DNA of 64,000 nt. It comes from Candidatus Kryptoniota bacterium (GTDB taxonomy: Bacteria > Bacteroidota > Ignavibacteria > Kryptoniales > JAKASW01). Under the pieces are notes generated by a model. It saw only the letters and a list, made by a program, of their open reading frames with translations, did no database searches and was not told where the DNA came from. Shown here piece by piece: positions 51,615 through 61,488 of the stretch. The position numbers and the translations under genes were made by a program. The stretch is taken from the NCBI GenBank assembly GCA_036567965.1, contig DATCTN010000006.1:62001-126000 (forward strand). The letters are read 5' to 3'. Position 1 is the stretch's first letter; each line of letters begins with the position of its first letter.

Positions 51615-53111
51615 CTATCTCAGTCCAAACATGCTGACGGAGTATTGCGCCCAACTCAGGACCGGCGAGAAGTAGAGCATCAAACCGATATTGGGAATCA
51701 TGAGGATGCTCATGACAAGATTTGACGCGAAACCGAAATTCACGCGCGATGTGTCAGCCGGCTGGGCGAGATACATATTCCGGACAACCTTGACATAGTA
51801 GTACAGCGACACGACACTGTTCAAGACTCCAACTATGGCGAGCCAAATGTAATGACTGCTGATCAAAGCAGAGAAAAGATAGAACTTCCCGATGAAACCG
51901 AACGTTGGTGGAATACCGGTGAGCGAAAGGAGAAAAACGGTCAGCGCGAAAGCGGCGTACGGCGATCGGTACCCGAGTCCTCTATAGTCTTCGACATTCT
52001 CAGTCCGATATTTGTTTGCCACGAGCATCACCACGTAAAATGCCCCGAGGTTCATAAGGAGATAGGCGACAAAGTAAAGTAGCATCGCCGAAATTCCCTG
52101 GTCGGTCAGAGTAACGAAACCCATGAGGATGTAGCCTGCCTGCGCGATGCTCGAGTAAGCCAAAAGCCGCTTCATATTCGATTGCCACAGCGCGACGAGA
52201 TTACCCAGTGTCATGGTTAGGACGGAAAGTACAGCGATAATGTCGGTCCAATTGAGATTTTTGAAAACCTCCCACGTTCCAGTAACGACAGGCTGCGCTG
52301 AAACATCTATGAAAGCGATCTTGAAAAATCTGATCAGCATTGCGAAGCCCGCCGCTTTCGAGGTCACCGAGAGGAACGCGGTTACCGTAATCGGCGCGCC
52401 TTCGTAAACGTCAGGGGTCCAGAAATGGAACGGCACCGCGCTGATTTTGTACCCGAACCCGACAAGCATCAGGACAATCGCGAGAAGAATGGTAATCCTC
52501 GGCGCCCCGCCCGCGGCTATCGACTGGTTCAGGGCATAAATGTTCGTTTCACCAGTGAGACCGTAGAGGAGTGAGATGCCGTAGAGCATCAGTCCTGACG
52601 AAAACGCTCCGTATATCACGTACTTGAGCGATGCTTCGTCGGCCCGCGCGTTTTCTTTCGTGAAACCGGAAAGTATATACGATGAGATACTGACGAGCTC
52701 CAGCGAGAGATACATCATGAGGAGGTTTGTGGCGCCGGCCATGAAGAAAGCGCCAATCGTCAGCGAAATTATGAATCCGAAATACTCGGCATACTTTGTT
52801 GAGACTGTTTCGAGTTCTGTGCTCTGCAGCGAAAAAATTATGACGAGGACTCCAGTCGCAAGGAATATCACCTTGAAGAATTGGCTGAACGGGTCGACAG
52901 CATACATACCGCTGAATACCAGATCGTTCGAGCCGGCCTGCTTCGATACGAACCAACCTGCCAGCGCGAATCCTGCAAGTGCAGTTATGGCGGGAATGTA
53001 TTTGCTCCTCTTCCTTCCGAAAATGGAGGTAAGGAGAGTCAGGACGAAGAAAACGGAGAGCACCGTCTCCGGAATTACGTAGCCCAGACTCTCATATATG
53101 CTCTGTACCAT
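51615..53111 (-). CDS. nuoN: NADH-quinone oxidoreductase subunit N
   Basis: Antiporter-like proton-pumping subunit of respiratory complex I. The 498 residues form about 14 membrane helices. The family helix with LLMMYLSLELVSISSYILSG carries the key Glu of helix 5. A central Lys lies in AVPFHFWTPDVYEGAPITVT and in the SNMKRLLAYSSIAQAGYILM stretch. It is the last gene of the nuo operon in the usual position after nuoM, with a 79-nt AT-rich gap between. Confidence 0.95.
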   Translation of the reverse strand: MVQSIYESLGYVIPETVLSVFFVLTLLTSIFGRKRSKYIPAITALAGFALAGWFVSKQAGSNDLVFSGMYAVDPFSQFFKVIFLATGVLVIIFSLQSTELETVSTKYAEYFGFIISLTIGAFFMAGATNLLMMYLSLELVSISSYILSGFTKENARADEASLKYVIYGAFSSGLMLYGISLLYGLTGETNIYALNQSIAAGGAPRITILLAIVLMLVGFGYKISAVPFHFWTPDVYEGAPITVTAFLSVTSKAAGFAMLIRFFKIAFIDVSAQPVVTGTWEVFKNLNWTDIIAVLSVLTMTLGNLVALWQSNMKRLLAYSSIAQAGYILMGFVTLTDQGISAMLLYFVAYLLMNLGAFYVVMLVANKYRTENVEDYRGLGYRSPYAAFALTVFLLSLTGIPPTFGFIGKFYLFSALISSHYIWLAIVGVLNSVVSLYYYVKVVRNMYLAQPADTSRVNFGFASNLVMSILMIPNIGLMLYFSPVLSWAQYSVSMFGLR

Positions 53112-53190
53112 TCTTAAAATTCTCTGCTGTTAATTCTTGAATTCAAATTCCGCCTCTCGCAATTGACAAACTTAATCTCGCGATCGCTGC

Positions 53191-54795
53191 TCACTTCATC
53201 GCCGGCATTCCGGCACCGACTTTCTGGACGAAATCGACGAGGTGGTTAACTGTAGCGTTCATCGGGTGCAACAGGATGGACGGGAATATCCCGAGAAGTA
53301 TCACTACCACGATCAGCGGAACGAAGGCGACCATCTCGCGGCCGCTTACATCGGTTAGTCCCTTCCACTTTTCGGGAAGCTGACCGAGGAATACTCGCTG
53401 AAGTGTCCAGAGCATGTAGCCTGCCGTCAGGACAATTCCGACGCTCGAGAAAATCGTAATCCATCTAAAAGTCTGGAAAGCACCGAGATACGACAGGAGC
53501 TCGCTGACAAATTCGCTGAGACCCGGCAGCCCGATCGCCGCAAAGAATGCCACCGTCATCACTCCGGTGTAGACCGGCATCTGATTCGCAAGACCGCCGA
53601 AGTCATTGAGTCCTCTTGTGTGCGTACGATCGTAAATTACGCCCACGATTAAGAAGAGCATTGCAGTGACGACACCGTGGTTAAACATCTGAAGCACCCC
53701 TCCAGCCACGCCTTGAGTATTCAGGGCGGAAATTCCGAGAAGCACGACCCCCATGTGGCTGATGCTTGAGTAAGCGATCAACTTCTTGAAATCCGTCTGG
53801 GCCATCGCGCAGAGTGCGCCGTAGATAATGTTGATGAACCCGAGAACTGCCATCGGGAACGCATACTTCAGCATGGCATCGGGGAAAATCGGAAAGCTGA
53901 CCCTCAGGAGTCCGTAAGTTCCCATTTTCAGCAGGACACCTGCGAGGATCACGCTTATCGCGGTCGGCGCTTCCACATGAGCGTCCGGCAGCCACGTATG
54001 GAACGGGAACACTGGTACTTTAATCGCGAATCCGATGAAGAGCCCGATAAATGCGACATACCTCCAGTAGGTTCCAATTCCGCCCAGAAGAGAACCCGCT
54101 TCGTAATTCTTCGGATCCATCATCGCGAGCATGTTGAACGTGTGCATGCTCTGCCCGGAGGCCGGATCGGTCACCCGAACGCTGAAGTAAAGTCCTAGCA
54201 TGACAAGTAAAATCAGAACTGAACCGAGAAGTGTGTAGAGGAAGAACTTGATAGCCGCGTATTCCCTCCTGGGTCCGCCCCAGATCCCGATGAGGAAGTA
54301 CATCGGAAGAAGCATGAGCTCCCAGAATACATAAAAGAGAAACATATCAAGCGCGACAAAGACTCCCATCATGCCGGTATCAAGGAGAAGATAAAGTGTG
54401 AAGTATCCTTTCTGCGCTTTCTCGATGTTCCATGATGCGATAACGCCGACGAAGGAGATGAGAGCCGTCAGCATAACCATCGGGAGGCTCAGCCCGTCGA
54501 TGCCCAGGAAATAATCGACCGCGACGCGTCCAAACCATGTCACACCCTGAAGGTCAATCCAGCTCGTTTTCTCGACGAATTGGAAATTGTTAGGATCGTT
54601 GATCCCGGTGAGTGGCGCGCTGTAATTCATCCAGATAAGCGCGGCAAAGGTAAGCTGCAAAAGCGTCGCGCCAAGCGCCACCCACTTCATCACCTTCGTA
54701 CCCTTTTTTGGAATGAGTAGTACCACGGCCATTCCCAGGACGGGCAGGAATGTTATCCATGTCAGATACCCGATTCCAAGAAATTGATGAAACAT
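53191..54795 (-). CDS. nuoM: NADH-quinone oxidoreductase subunit M
   Basis: Antiporter-like proton-pumping subunit of complex I. It has 534 residues and about 14 helices. FYVFWELMLLPMYFLIGIWG contains the helix-5 Glu, FPFHTWLPDAHVEAPTAISV the loop and Lys helix, and AQTDFKKLIAYSSISHMGVV the second conserved Lys region. The gap to nuoL upstream (124 nt) holds AT-rich repeat sequence. Confidence 0.95.
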   Translation of the reverse strand: MFHQFLGIGYLTWITFLPVLGMAVVLLIPKKGTKVMKWVALGATLLQLTFAALIWMNYSAPLTGINDPNNFQFVEKTSWIDLQGVTWFGRVAVDYFLGIDGLSLPMVMLTALISFVGVIASWNIEKAQKGYFTLYLLLDTGMMGVFVALDMFLFYVFWELMLLPMYFLIGIWGGPRREYAAIKFFLYTLLGSVLILLVMLGLYFSVRVTDPASGQSMHTFNMLAMMDPKNYEAGSLLGGIGTYWRYVAFIGLFIGFAIKVPVFPFHTWLPDAHVEAPTAISVILAGVLLKMGTYGLLRVSFPIFPDAMLKYAFPMAVLGFINIIYGALCAMAQTDFKKLIAYSSISHMGVVLLGISALNTQGVAGGVLQMFNHGVVTAMLFLIVGVIYDRTHTRGLNDFGGLANQMPVYTGVMTVAFFAAIGLPGLSEFVSELLSYLGAFQTFRWITIFSSVGIVLTAGYMLWTLQRVFLGQLPEKWKGLTDVSGREMVAFVPLIVVVILLGIFPSILLHPMNATVNHLVDFVQKVGAGMPAMK

Positions 54796-54810
54796 TAGAC
54801 CTCCGACAGT

Positions 54811-54912
54811 AATTCTAAATTCTCAATTTTCAATTCAGTACTTCTCCTGCACCAACCTCCAGCGAAATTCATCCGATCCTTCAATTCAAAATTCGAAATT
54901 AACCATTCAAAA
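54811..54912 (-). repeat. AT-rich TTGAAAATTGA-type spacer between nuoL and nuoM
   Basis: On the minus strand the spacer carries several AATTGAA/GAATT units such as GAATTGAAAATTGAGAATTT (54836-54817), with a second cluster at 54879-54912. Similar units recur in other wide nuo gaps and elsewhere in the window. Confidence 0.45.
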
Positions 54913-54919
54913 TATTCTT

Positions 54920-57016
54920 TTAAAGTTGCCTGAAAGCAAAGAACAAAATTATCACACCAAGAAGTGCGAAGACGATGTAAGTCTGGACCTTTCCGGTCTG
55001 GATCTTTCGGATACCCGCGCCGAAAAGGCCGGTTATCCACGCCACAAAATTTACGATACCATCCACGATCACGTTGTCGAACTTTCCACTGAAAGTGGAC
55101 CAGCTTCTGGTAACAGAACCCGCGCCGTCGACAATCCCGTCTATGACGTGAGAATCGAACCACGCAGACATCCTGCTAATCAGAAGGGTTCCGCCGATCA
55201 CGGTCGAGTCGTAGAGCTCATCGAAATACCATTTGTTAAAAAGGAAATTGTAAACCGGTCTGACTCCCTGCTTCAGTTTCTCCCCGTCAATCTTCTTCCA
55301 CTGGTAAACGAGGAATGCGGCAAGAATCCCGAGAAGCGCCATCGTCAAAGAGAGTCCAATCCCCGGCAAATGCGTCTTTTCAAGGACGATATTGTAGGGA
55401 TTGGTATGAGTGACAGTACTCGCCTCGCCCGCTGCGTGGTTCTCCACAATCGTAAGCTGCAAATAATCCCACGGGTATTTCTGATAACCGGGCACAATCG
55501 TCGCAGGTTTTGGGACCGACTTCATAACCCAGCCATCTTCCGGACTGAACGGGTTGAAGCTGTAAAAAACAAAAAGGGACAGTGACGCAAGGACGACGAG
55601 TGGTATCGTCATTACAGCGGGCGACTCCTTCGCGTGCTCAAACTTTTGCTGGTCGCGCGGCTCACCGTGAAACGTCATGATAAGGAGTCTGAACATGTAA
55701 GCTGCAGTAAGGAAGACGACTCCGTACGCGACGACCGGTATCAGGTAATTTCCCGTCAGGAACCCGTAAGTAAGAGTTCCCGCAAGTATGCTGTCCTTGC
55801 TCAGGAATCCTGAAGTGAACGGTATACCGGATATTGAAAGAGTAAAGATCACGAAGCACAAATAAGTTATGGGCATCTTCTTCCTCAGCCCGCCCATCTG
55901 CCTCATATCCTGCTCGTGGTGCATTGCGAAGATGACCGAACCGGAGCCGAGGAACAATCCCGCTTTGAATGCGGCATGCGTGACCAAATGGAAGAAGCCG
56001 GCCGAGTACGCGCCCACTCCGAGTCCCATAATCATGTAGCCGAGCTGGCTTATCGTGGAATATGCCAGGACTTTCTTGATATCGTTCTGCGTGAGAGCAA
56101 TTGTAGCGCTGATGAAGGCAGTCGTCACGCCGATATAAGCGATCACCGTCAGCGCGTCCCCGGTAAGCATTGGGTAGACCCTGGCGACCAGGTAGACGCC
56201 TGCTGCGACCATCGTAGCCGCGTGGATCAACGCGCTGACCGGCGTGGGGCCCTCCATCGCGTCGGGGAGCCAAACATGGAGAGGAAATTGGGCGGACTTA
56301 CCGACTGCCCCGCAGAAAATGAGAATCCCGGCCGCTGTAAGCCACGTCCCCGAAAGTTGACCCCTCGCGATGCCGCTGAAAATATCTCTGAACAGGACGG
56401 TATGAAGCTGTGTAAAGAGGATCATGATTCCGATGAAGAATCCCATATCGCCTATGCGGTTGACGATAAATGCTTTCTTCGCCGCATCGCTCGCAGATTT
56501 CTTCTCGTACCAGTGACCGATCAAAAGATATGAGCAGATCCCGACAAGCTCCCAGAAGATGTACATCATCAGTATGTTGTTCGCCAGTACGATGCCGAGC
56601 ATTGAGAAACTGAAGAGCCCGAGATAGGCAAAATACCTTGAATAGCGAACATCGCCCCGCATGTACGCGAGAGAGAACATGTGAACAAGTGCGCTTATCA
56701 AAGTGACGACGACGAGCATTATGGCCGTCAAATTGTCTATCGCGATTCCAACATCAAGCACGAACCCCTTTACGCCGAGGACCGGGCTGAGGTCGATCCA
56801 ACGCAAAGTGAAATCGATGGTCGGAACAGCGAGCAAGAAAACCTTTTCGACCATTATAAAGACGGACAGCCCCAGAGCAACAAACATAATTCCCGTCTCG
56901 AAGATGTCCTGTCGCGGTATTGCTTTGCTGAAGAATATGAGCATAGCAAATCCCGCCAGCGGAAGAAGAAGTACCGCGAGCGCCAGGTTTATCAGCGTGC
57001 TTTCAATTGGAGACAT
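54920..57016 (-). CDS. nuoL: NADH-quinone oxidoreductase subunit L
   Basis: Largest membrane subunit of complex I, an antiporter-like proton pump with a long lateral helix. The 698 residues form about 16 helices. MMYIFWELVGICSYLLIGHW carries the helix-5 Glu, FPLHVWLPDAMEGPTPVSAL and TQNDIKKVLAYSTISQLGYM the conserved Lys helices, and HAAFKAGLFLGSGSVI a conserved His helix. A C-terminal amphipathic region with VRPVYNFLFNKWYFDELYDS matches NuoL and its lateral arm. Confidence 0.96.
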   Translation of the reverse strand: MSPIESTLINLALAVLLLPLAGFAMLIFFSKAIPRQDIFETGIMFVALGLSVFIMVEKVFLLAVPTIDFTLRWIDLSPVLGVKGFVLDVGIAIDNLTAIMLVVVTLISALVHMFSLAYMRGDVRYSRYFAYLGLFSFSMLGIVLANNILMMYIFWELVGICSYLLIGHWYEKKSASDAAKKAFIVNRIGDMGFFIGIMILFTQLHTVLFRDIFSGIARGQLSGTWLTAAGILIFCGAVGKSAQFPLHVWLPDAMEGPTPVSALIHAATMVAAGVYLVARVYPMLTGDALTVIAYIGVTTAFISATIALTQNDIKKVLAYSTISQLGYMIMGLGVGAYSAGFFHLVTHAAFKAGLFLGSGSVIFAMHHEQDMRQMGGLRKKMPITYLCFVIFTLSISGIPFTSGFLSKDSILAGTLTYGFLTGNYLIPVVAYGVVFLTAAYMFRLLIMTFHGEPRDQQKFEHAKESPAVMTIPLVVLASLSLFVFYSFNPFSPEDGWVMKSVPKPATIVPGYQKYPWDYLQLTIVENHAAGEASTVTHTNPYNIVLEKTHLPGIGLSLTMALLGILAAFLVYQWKKIDGEKLKQGVRPVYNFLFNKWYFDELYDSTVIGGTLLISRMSAWFDSHVIDGIVDGAGSVTRSWSTFSGKFDNVIVDGIVNFVAWITGLFGAGIRKIQTGKVQTYIVFALLGVIILFFAFRQL

Positions 57017-57018
57017 TA

Positions 57019-57047
57019 ATCAAATTCTCAATTGTTAATTTTCAATT
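57019..57047 (-). repeat. AT-rich TTGAAAATTGA-type spacer between nuoK and nuoL
   Basis: The minus strand reads GAATTGAAAATTAACAATTG and continues with GAGAATTTG, immediately upstream of the nuoL stop-side neighbour in the 111-nt gap. It is the same unit type as at 54811-54912 and 59691-59735. Confidence 0.4.
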
Positions 57048-57127
57048 CTGGTATCACAAATTTCATGCTGCAGTTACTTGATCTCACCGCATCAACTTCG
57101 AGACTCAGAATCAAGCGGTCCTCTCGT

Positions 57128-57442
57128 CTAGTTCTTGAGTTTGTCAACATCGTCGACATTGACTGTGTTTAGCTGCTGGAAAATGTTGAGCACGATCGCG
57201 AGGAGGATCGCAGCTTCAGCCGCCGCAAGTATTATGACAAAAACTGCGATAACCTGACCGGTTAAATTCATCATCCCGTATCTTGTAAACGCGACGAAAT
57301 TTATGTTCGCGGAATTGAGTATCAGCTCTATTCCCATCAAAACCATTATCGCGTTTTTTCGCGAGACCACTCCATATATCCCGAGCGAAAAGAGGATCGC
57401 GCTGACAACAAGGAAGTGGTAAAGCCCGACGTGAAGTGACAT
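57128..57442 (-). CDS. nuoK: NADH-quinone oxidoreductase subunit K
   Basis: Small membrane subunit of complex I, 104 residues, with three helices. The conserved Glu residues of the proton path are present in MVLMGIELILNSANINFVAF and in ILAAAEAAILLAIVL. Its start overlaps the nuoJ stop by 1 nt. Confidence 0.96.
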   Translation of the reverse strand: MSLHVGLYHFLVVSAILFSLGIYGVVSRKNAIMVLMGIELILNSANINFVAFTRYGMMNLTGQVIAVFVIILAAAEAAILLAIVLNIFQQLNTVNVDDVDKLKN

Positions 57443-57969
57443 TACTGCGCCCTCCTTTCTCCCGAGACTCTGGGGAGCTTCTCTCGCCGCGCAATGATTA
57501 CAGCACCGATAAGTGCGACAAGAAGAAGGATTGAGGCGAGTTCAAACGGCAGGACAAACTGCGTCATAAGCAGTGCGCCGATCGGCCTTGCGGTCTCTTC
57601 ATATGGTGCCATGTTGACGGTCGGCCATTTTGTCGTGGTCAGGATTCCGACGAGTGTTCCCGCAACGGCGCCAACAATCAGGACAGCCGGGATAGTCTGG
57701 AGGACGCCGCGTTTCATCTCGACATCGTACGCCCTCGAGGTCAGCATAACTCCGAAAATTATCAGAACCATGATGCCGCCGACGTATAATAGTATCTGCG
57801 TTATCGCGATAAAGTCGGCGGCGAGGAGAACGTACAACGCAGCAACACCGAAGAAAGCGAACAGCAGCGCGAATGCGGCGTAAAGAATATTTCTTGAAAA
57901 GACAACCCCCACCGCGCTGACGATCGTCAGCGCAGCGAATGCATAGAAAACGAGGTCGTACCAGTTCAT
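57442..57969 (-). CDS. nuoJ: NADH-quinone oxidoreductase subunit J
   Basis: Membrane subunit of complex I, 175 residues, with five helices. NILYAAFALLFAFFGVAALY and ITQILLYVGGIMVLIIFGVM (the pi-bulge helix 3 with its conserved Tyr and Gly) are characteristic. It begins 1 nt after nuoI ends and overlaps nuoK by 1 nt. Confidence 0.95.
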   Translation of the reverse strand: MNWYDLVFYAFAALTIVSAVGVVFSRNILYAAFALLFAFFGVAALYVLLAADFIAITQILLYVGGIMVLIIFGVMLTSRAYDVEMKRGVLQTIPAVLIVGAVAGTLVGILTTTKWPTVNMAPYEETARPIGALLMTQFVLPFELASILLLVALIGAVIIARREKLPRVSGERRAQ

Positions 57970-57970
57970 T

Positions 57971-58642
57971 TCAACTCGTCTTATTTTCGTTTTGATCGGC
58001 GGGTTTATCCGGTGCCGGTGGAGCGGGTTGAGGTGCCGGTGCTGGACTAGGCGGTGTTGCTTGAGGAGCAGGCTGTTGAGCTGCCTGAGCCGCTTTCTGT
58101 GCCGCTGCCGCTGCAGCTGCGGCGGCTTTCTTTGCGGCCGCTTCCCGCTCCGCTTCTTGAGCTTGCTTCAGCTTGGATGAGGCCTCCTCAGCCGTCAGCG
58201 TCGTAAAATTGTAATTGAGATTTGTCCTGTCATACTCAGAGAATTCGTAAACACTTGTCATGTAGATGCATTCGGTCGGACACGGCGGAACGCACAATCC
58301 ACAATAGCAACACTTCGCGAAATCGATGTCGAATTTCGTTACCCAAAGGCGTTTCTTCTGACCCGTGGAAGTCACACCAAGATCCTCGGTCGGAAGAGAT
58401 TTTGCGGTTTCGATCGTGATGCAGTTGACCGGGCATGCCATCGCACACTGGTCACAGCCGATGCAGTCGTCCATGTTGACGTACAGCCTGTTGCGCCCGC
58501 GCTCAGGGATGCCCATCCTCTCGTCGGGATATTGAATCGTTACAGCCGGAGTGAAGAGGTGTTTCATCGTTATCTTCATTCCGATGAGTACCGTCCAGAA
58601 ACCTTTTCCTATATTTTTAAAATACTCTGCCACCGAATTCAT
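57971..58642 (-). CDS. nuoI: NADH-quinone oxidoreductase subunit I with Ala/Pro/Gln-rich tail
   Basis: Peripheral-arm subunit carrying clusters N6a and N6b. Of its 223 residues, the first ~150 match NuoI. One 4Fe-4S motif has C60, C63, C66 and C70 (CIGCDQCAMACP) and the second has C111, C114, C117 and C121 (CCYCGLCVPPCP); C74 and C125 are extra cysteines after each motif. From about residue 152 a charged helix leads into an Ala-rich run and a Pro/Gln/Ala tail ending NENKTS, about 70 residues that standard NuoI lacks. The tail is probably a flexible extension. Confidence 0.94.
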   Translation of the reverse strand: MNSVAEYFKNIGKGFWTVLIGMKITMKHLFTPAVTIQYPDERMGIPERGRNRLYVNMDDCIGCDQCAMACPVNCITIETAKSLPTEDLGVTSTGQKKRLWVTKFDIDFAKCCYCGLCVPPCPTECIYMTSVYEFSEYDRTNLNYNFTTLTAEEASSKLKQAQEAEREAAAKKAAAAAAAAAQKAAQAAQQPAPQATPPSPAPAPQPAPPAPDKPADQNENKTS

Positions 58643-58656
58643 CTCGAGTTCTCCAT

Positions 58657-59682
58657 TTATCCGCCGAGTACCATCCAGAGACCCACTGCAAAAATATTTA
58701 CGAGCGCAAACGGGGTGAGGATCTTCCAGCTGAGATACATTAGCTGATCAACACGAAACCGCGGAAGGGTCCAGCGGAGCCACATCTGCACGAAGATCAG
58801 TACCATTCCCTTTGAAAGGAGCCAGAACGCGCCCCACACGGGACCCGACATGAAAGTACCGAACGGGCTGTTCCATCCGCCGAAAAAGAGGACGGACGCT
58901 ACGGCCGCAACGGTGAACATGTTCGCGTACTCGGCGAGATAAAAAATCGCGAACCTCATTCCGCTGTACTCGGTATGGTAACCGGCGACCAGCTCAGACT
59001 CAGCTTCTGGGATGTCGAATGGTGATCTATTCGTTTCAGCGAGCGACGCGATGAAATAAATAATGAACGTGATGAATAGAAACGGAAATTTCCCGAACAC
59101 AAACCAATTCCAGAACCATCCGTGCTGCGCCTCGCAGACGTCATTCAGATTGAAACTTCCGACCACCATTACAACTGCGAGCACCGCTAGAGCCGAAGGT
59201 ATCTCGTAGCTGACAAGCTGTGCCGCTGTCCTCATTGCGCCGAGGAGGGACCATTTGTTATTCGAAGACCATCCCGCCATCAGTATTCCGAGCACCACGA
59301 TCGCGCTTATGGCGATGATGTAGAAAACTCCGAGGTTGATGTCGGCGCCGATGTAAGCCGGGCTGAAAGGTATCGCGGCATAAGCTGCATACGAACCCAT
59401 GAACACCAGTATCGGCGCGAGAATGTAGAGCAACTTATCCGCTGCAGAAGGAATTATGTCTTCCTTCTGTAGAAGTTTTGTCATGTCCGCCAGTGGTTGG
59501 GCCCAGCCGTGCCACTTACCCGTGCGCATCGGGCCGAGCCGGTCCTGCATGTGTGCGGAGATTTTTAGCTCCAGCCAGATTGCCACCAGGGCGTAGGACA
59601 AGATCCAAACGAAAGGCAGGATGCTTGATATCAGCGATCCCCAGAATCCTGTCCCCAAATAATATGTAATGAAATTATGCAT
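58657..59682 (-). CDS. nuoH: NADH-quinone oxidoreductase subunit H
   Basis: Membrane subunit that forms the quinone chamber with NuoB and NuoD. The 341 residues form eight to nine helices. [20 protein letters not shown] near residue 47 and the signature [20 protein letters not shown] near 218 are diagnostic. [19 protein letters not shown] follows. Confidence 0.96.
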   Translation of the reverse strand: MHNFITYYLGTGFWGSLISSILPFVWILSYALVAIWLELKISAHMQDRLGPMRTGKWHGWAQPLADMTKLLQKEDIIPSAADKLLYILAPILVFMGSYAAYAAIPFSPAYIGADINLGVFYIIAISAIVVLGILMAGWSSNNKWSLLGAMRTAAQLVSYEIPSALAVLAVVMVVGSFNLNDVCEAQHGWFWNWFVFGKFPFLFITFIIYFIASLAETNRSPFDIPEAESELVAGYHTEYSGMRFAIFYLAEYANMFTVAAVASVLFFGGWNSPFGTFMSGPVWGAFWLLSKGMVLIFVQMWLRWTLPRFRVDQLMYLSWKILTPFALVNIFAVGLWMVLGG

Positions 59683-59690
59683 GTAAGTAA

Positions 59691-59735
59691 TTTTGAATTT
59701 TCAATTTCATATTTTCAATTTGAAATCCATTTCCT
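59691..59735 (-). repeat. AT-rich TTGAAAATTGA-type spacer between nuoD and nuoH
   Basis: The minus strand contains AAATTGAAAATATGAAATTG followed by AAAATTCAAAATTAC in a 75-nt gap. It is a variant of the unit seen in other nuo gaps. Confidence 0.4.
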
Positions 59736-59757
59736 GACAATTCAAAATTCATTTGCT

Positions 59758-60876
59758 CTACCTATCAACCTCCCCGAGGACTATATCGACGCTCCCTATA
59801 ATCGCTATCATGTCGGCAATAAGATATCCTCTGGAGATTTCCGGAAGGAGACTCAGATTAACGAAAGATGGGCCGCGCGCCTTCACCCGGTATGGGTTTC
59901 CCGATCCGTCGCTGATGATGTAGTAACCGAGTTCACCCCGAGCGGTTTCGCTTCTCACATAGACCTCGCCGGCAGCGGGTCGAATCCGTTTCGGGATCGC
60001 CGCTTGAACATTTCCGTCGGGTATAGCGTCGATAGCCTGCTCAATTATCCTGAGACTCTGTTCCATTTCCCAAACGTGTACCATATACCTGTCCCAGCAA
60101 TCGCCGACCGTTCCCACATCTCCTTTTCCCACCACGACTTCAAAATCGAACTTGTTGTAGATCGAGTACGGATCGTCCTTGCGAAGATCCCATTTCACAC
60201 CCGAACCTCTGAGGGTGGGCCCGCTTGCACCGTAGTTTATCGCGACATCAGCCGGGAGGACGCCCACATTCGCCGTGCGTTTTACGAAGATTTCGTTATA
60301 GCTGAGAAGATCATTGAGTTCTTTGATTGTCGGCCGAAAGTGCTTGATGAACGCCTTGGTTTTCTCGGCGAAACCAGGAGGAACATCATGCGACAGCCCG
60401 CCCGGCCACATATAATTGTAGAGCAGCCTCGCGCCGCAGGTCGTTTCAAAAATATCCAGGATCATCTCGCGGTCGCGGAAGCAATATAGAAACGGGGTGA
60501 ACGCACCGATATCGAGGCCGTACGTGCCGATCGCGACCAGGTGGCTCGCGATTCTCTGGAGCTCAGCCATTATGACGCGGATGTACTCGACCCGCTCGGG
60601 GATCTGAACGTTGAGAAGCTTTTCGACAGCGAGAACATACCCGAAGTCATTTCCCATTGAAGAGAGATAGTCCATCCGGTCGCAATACGGTAGTACCTGC
60701 TGGTAATTCATCGCTTCGGCATGTTTCTCGAAGCACCGGTGGAGGTACCCGATGTGTGGTACGGCATCGACGACCACCTCGCCGTCGACGACAAGCTGTA
60801 CCCTGAGGACGCCGTGCGTAGAAGGATGCTGCGGTCCCATATTGAGGACCATTTCTTCAGTACGCAGCTCTGCCAT
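59758..60876 (-). CDS. nuoD: NADH-quinone oxidoreductase subunit D
   Basis: Quinone-binding 49-kDa-type subunit derived from the hydrogenase large subunit. The 372 residues begin with the signature [20 protein letters not shown] near residue 12, whose His and the later Tyr in the quinone pocket are expected. [40 protein letters not shown]-type C-terminal half (landmark [11 protein letters not shown]) and [13 protein letters not shown] follow. It is not fused to NuoC. The gap to nuoC is 128 nt and contains a GGCGGC/GCCGCC hairpin (60940-60967). Confidence 0.96.
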   Translation of the reverse strand: MAELRTEEMVLNMGPQHPSTHGVLRVQLVVDGEVVVDAVPHIGYLHRCFEKHAEAMNYQQVLPYCDRMDYLSSMGNDFGYVLAVEKLLNVQIPERVEYIRVIMAELQRIASHLVAIGTYGLDIGAFTPFLYCFRDREMILDIFETTCGARLLYNYMWPGGLSHDVPPGFAEKTKAFIKHFRPTIKELNDLLSYNEIFVKRTANVGVLPADVAINYGASGPTLRGSGVKWDLRKDDPYSIYNKFDFEVVVGKGDVGTVGDCWDRYMVHVWEMEQSLRIIEQAIDAIPDGNVQAAIPKRIRPAAGEVYVRSETARGELGYYIISDGSGNPYRVKARGPSFVNLSLLPEISRGYLIADMIAIIGSVDIVLGEVDR

Positions 60877-61004
60877 TTATACCTCTAAATTTTCTTAATC
60901 AGAAAAATATGTTCAGCTACTCGCTCGGGGGGATATGCGGGCGGCATCAAAGACTTGCGTCGCCGCCAATTTTCGATTCTAATGGAAGTGCCTTCTGCTG
61001 CCAT

Positions 61005-61484
61005 TCAGTATGGCACTTTCATTCCCTGATAATATTCCTGTACTTTGTAATCCTTCCTTAGGGGATAGCCCTGCCAATCGTCCGGCAACAAGATCCTCCT
61101 CAGATCGGGATGATCGATAAAAGTAATTCCATAAAGGTCGAAAGCTTCCCGCTCGTGCCAGTTGGCCGTCTTCCAGATAGATTCGACGGAAGGGACCTCA
61201 GGCTTGTCTTTCGTAACTTTTACTTTCAAAACAATCTTGTGCTTGTGTGACATTGAAGCGAGGTGGTATACGACCCCGAGATTCCCGTCGTTGAAGTCGA
61301 CTCCTGACAGACACATCAGGTAGTCCAGCTTCAGCGATTCATCTGCTGCAACAAACCTCGAAATATCCTGGATGAGGTCGGGACGGACGTATATAAACGG
61401 CTGTATGACACCTTCAGATTTAAACTCGACAATCCCGTCGGGAAATTTCCCTTTTAATTTGTCGTGTATCTCGGACGCGTTCAT
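61005..61484 (-). CDS. nuoC: NADH-quinone oxidoreductase subunit C
   Basis: 30-kDa-type peripheral subunit of complex I, 159 residues. The C-terminal signature WKTANWHEREAFDLYGITF followed by HPDLRRILLPDDWQGYPLRK is diagnostic. Its start is 4 nt behind the nuoB stop. Confidence 0.95.
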   Translation of the reverse strand: MNASEIHDKLKGKFPDGIVEFKSEGVIQPFIYVRPDLIQDISRFVAADESLKLDYLMCLSGVDFNDGNLGVVYHLASMSHKHKIVLKVKVTKDKPEVPSVESIWKTANWHEREAFDLYGITFIDHPDLRRILLPDDWQGYPLRKDYKVQEYYQGMKVPY

Positions 61485-61488
61485 CGAC

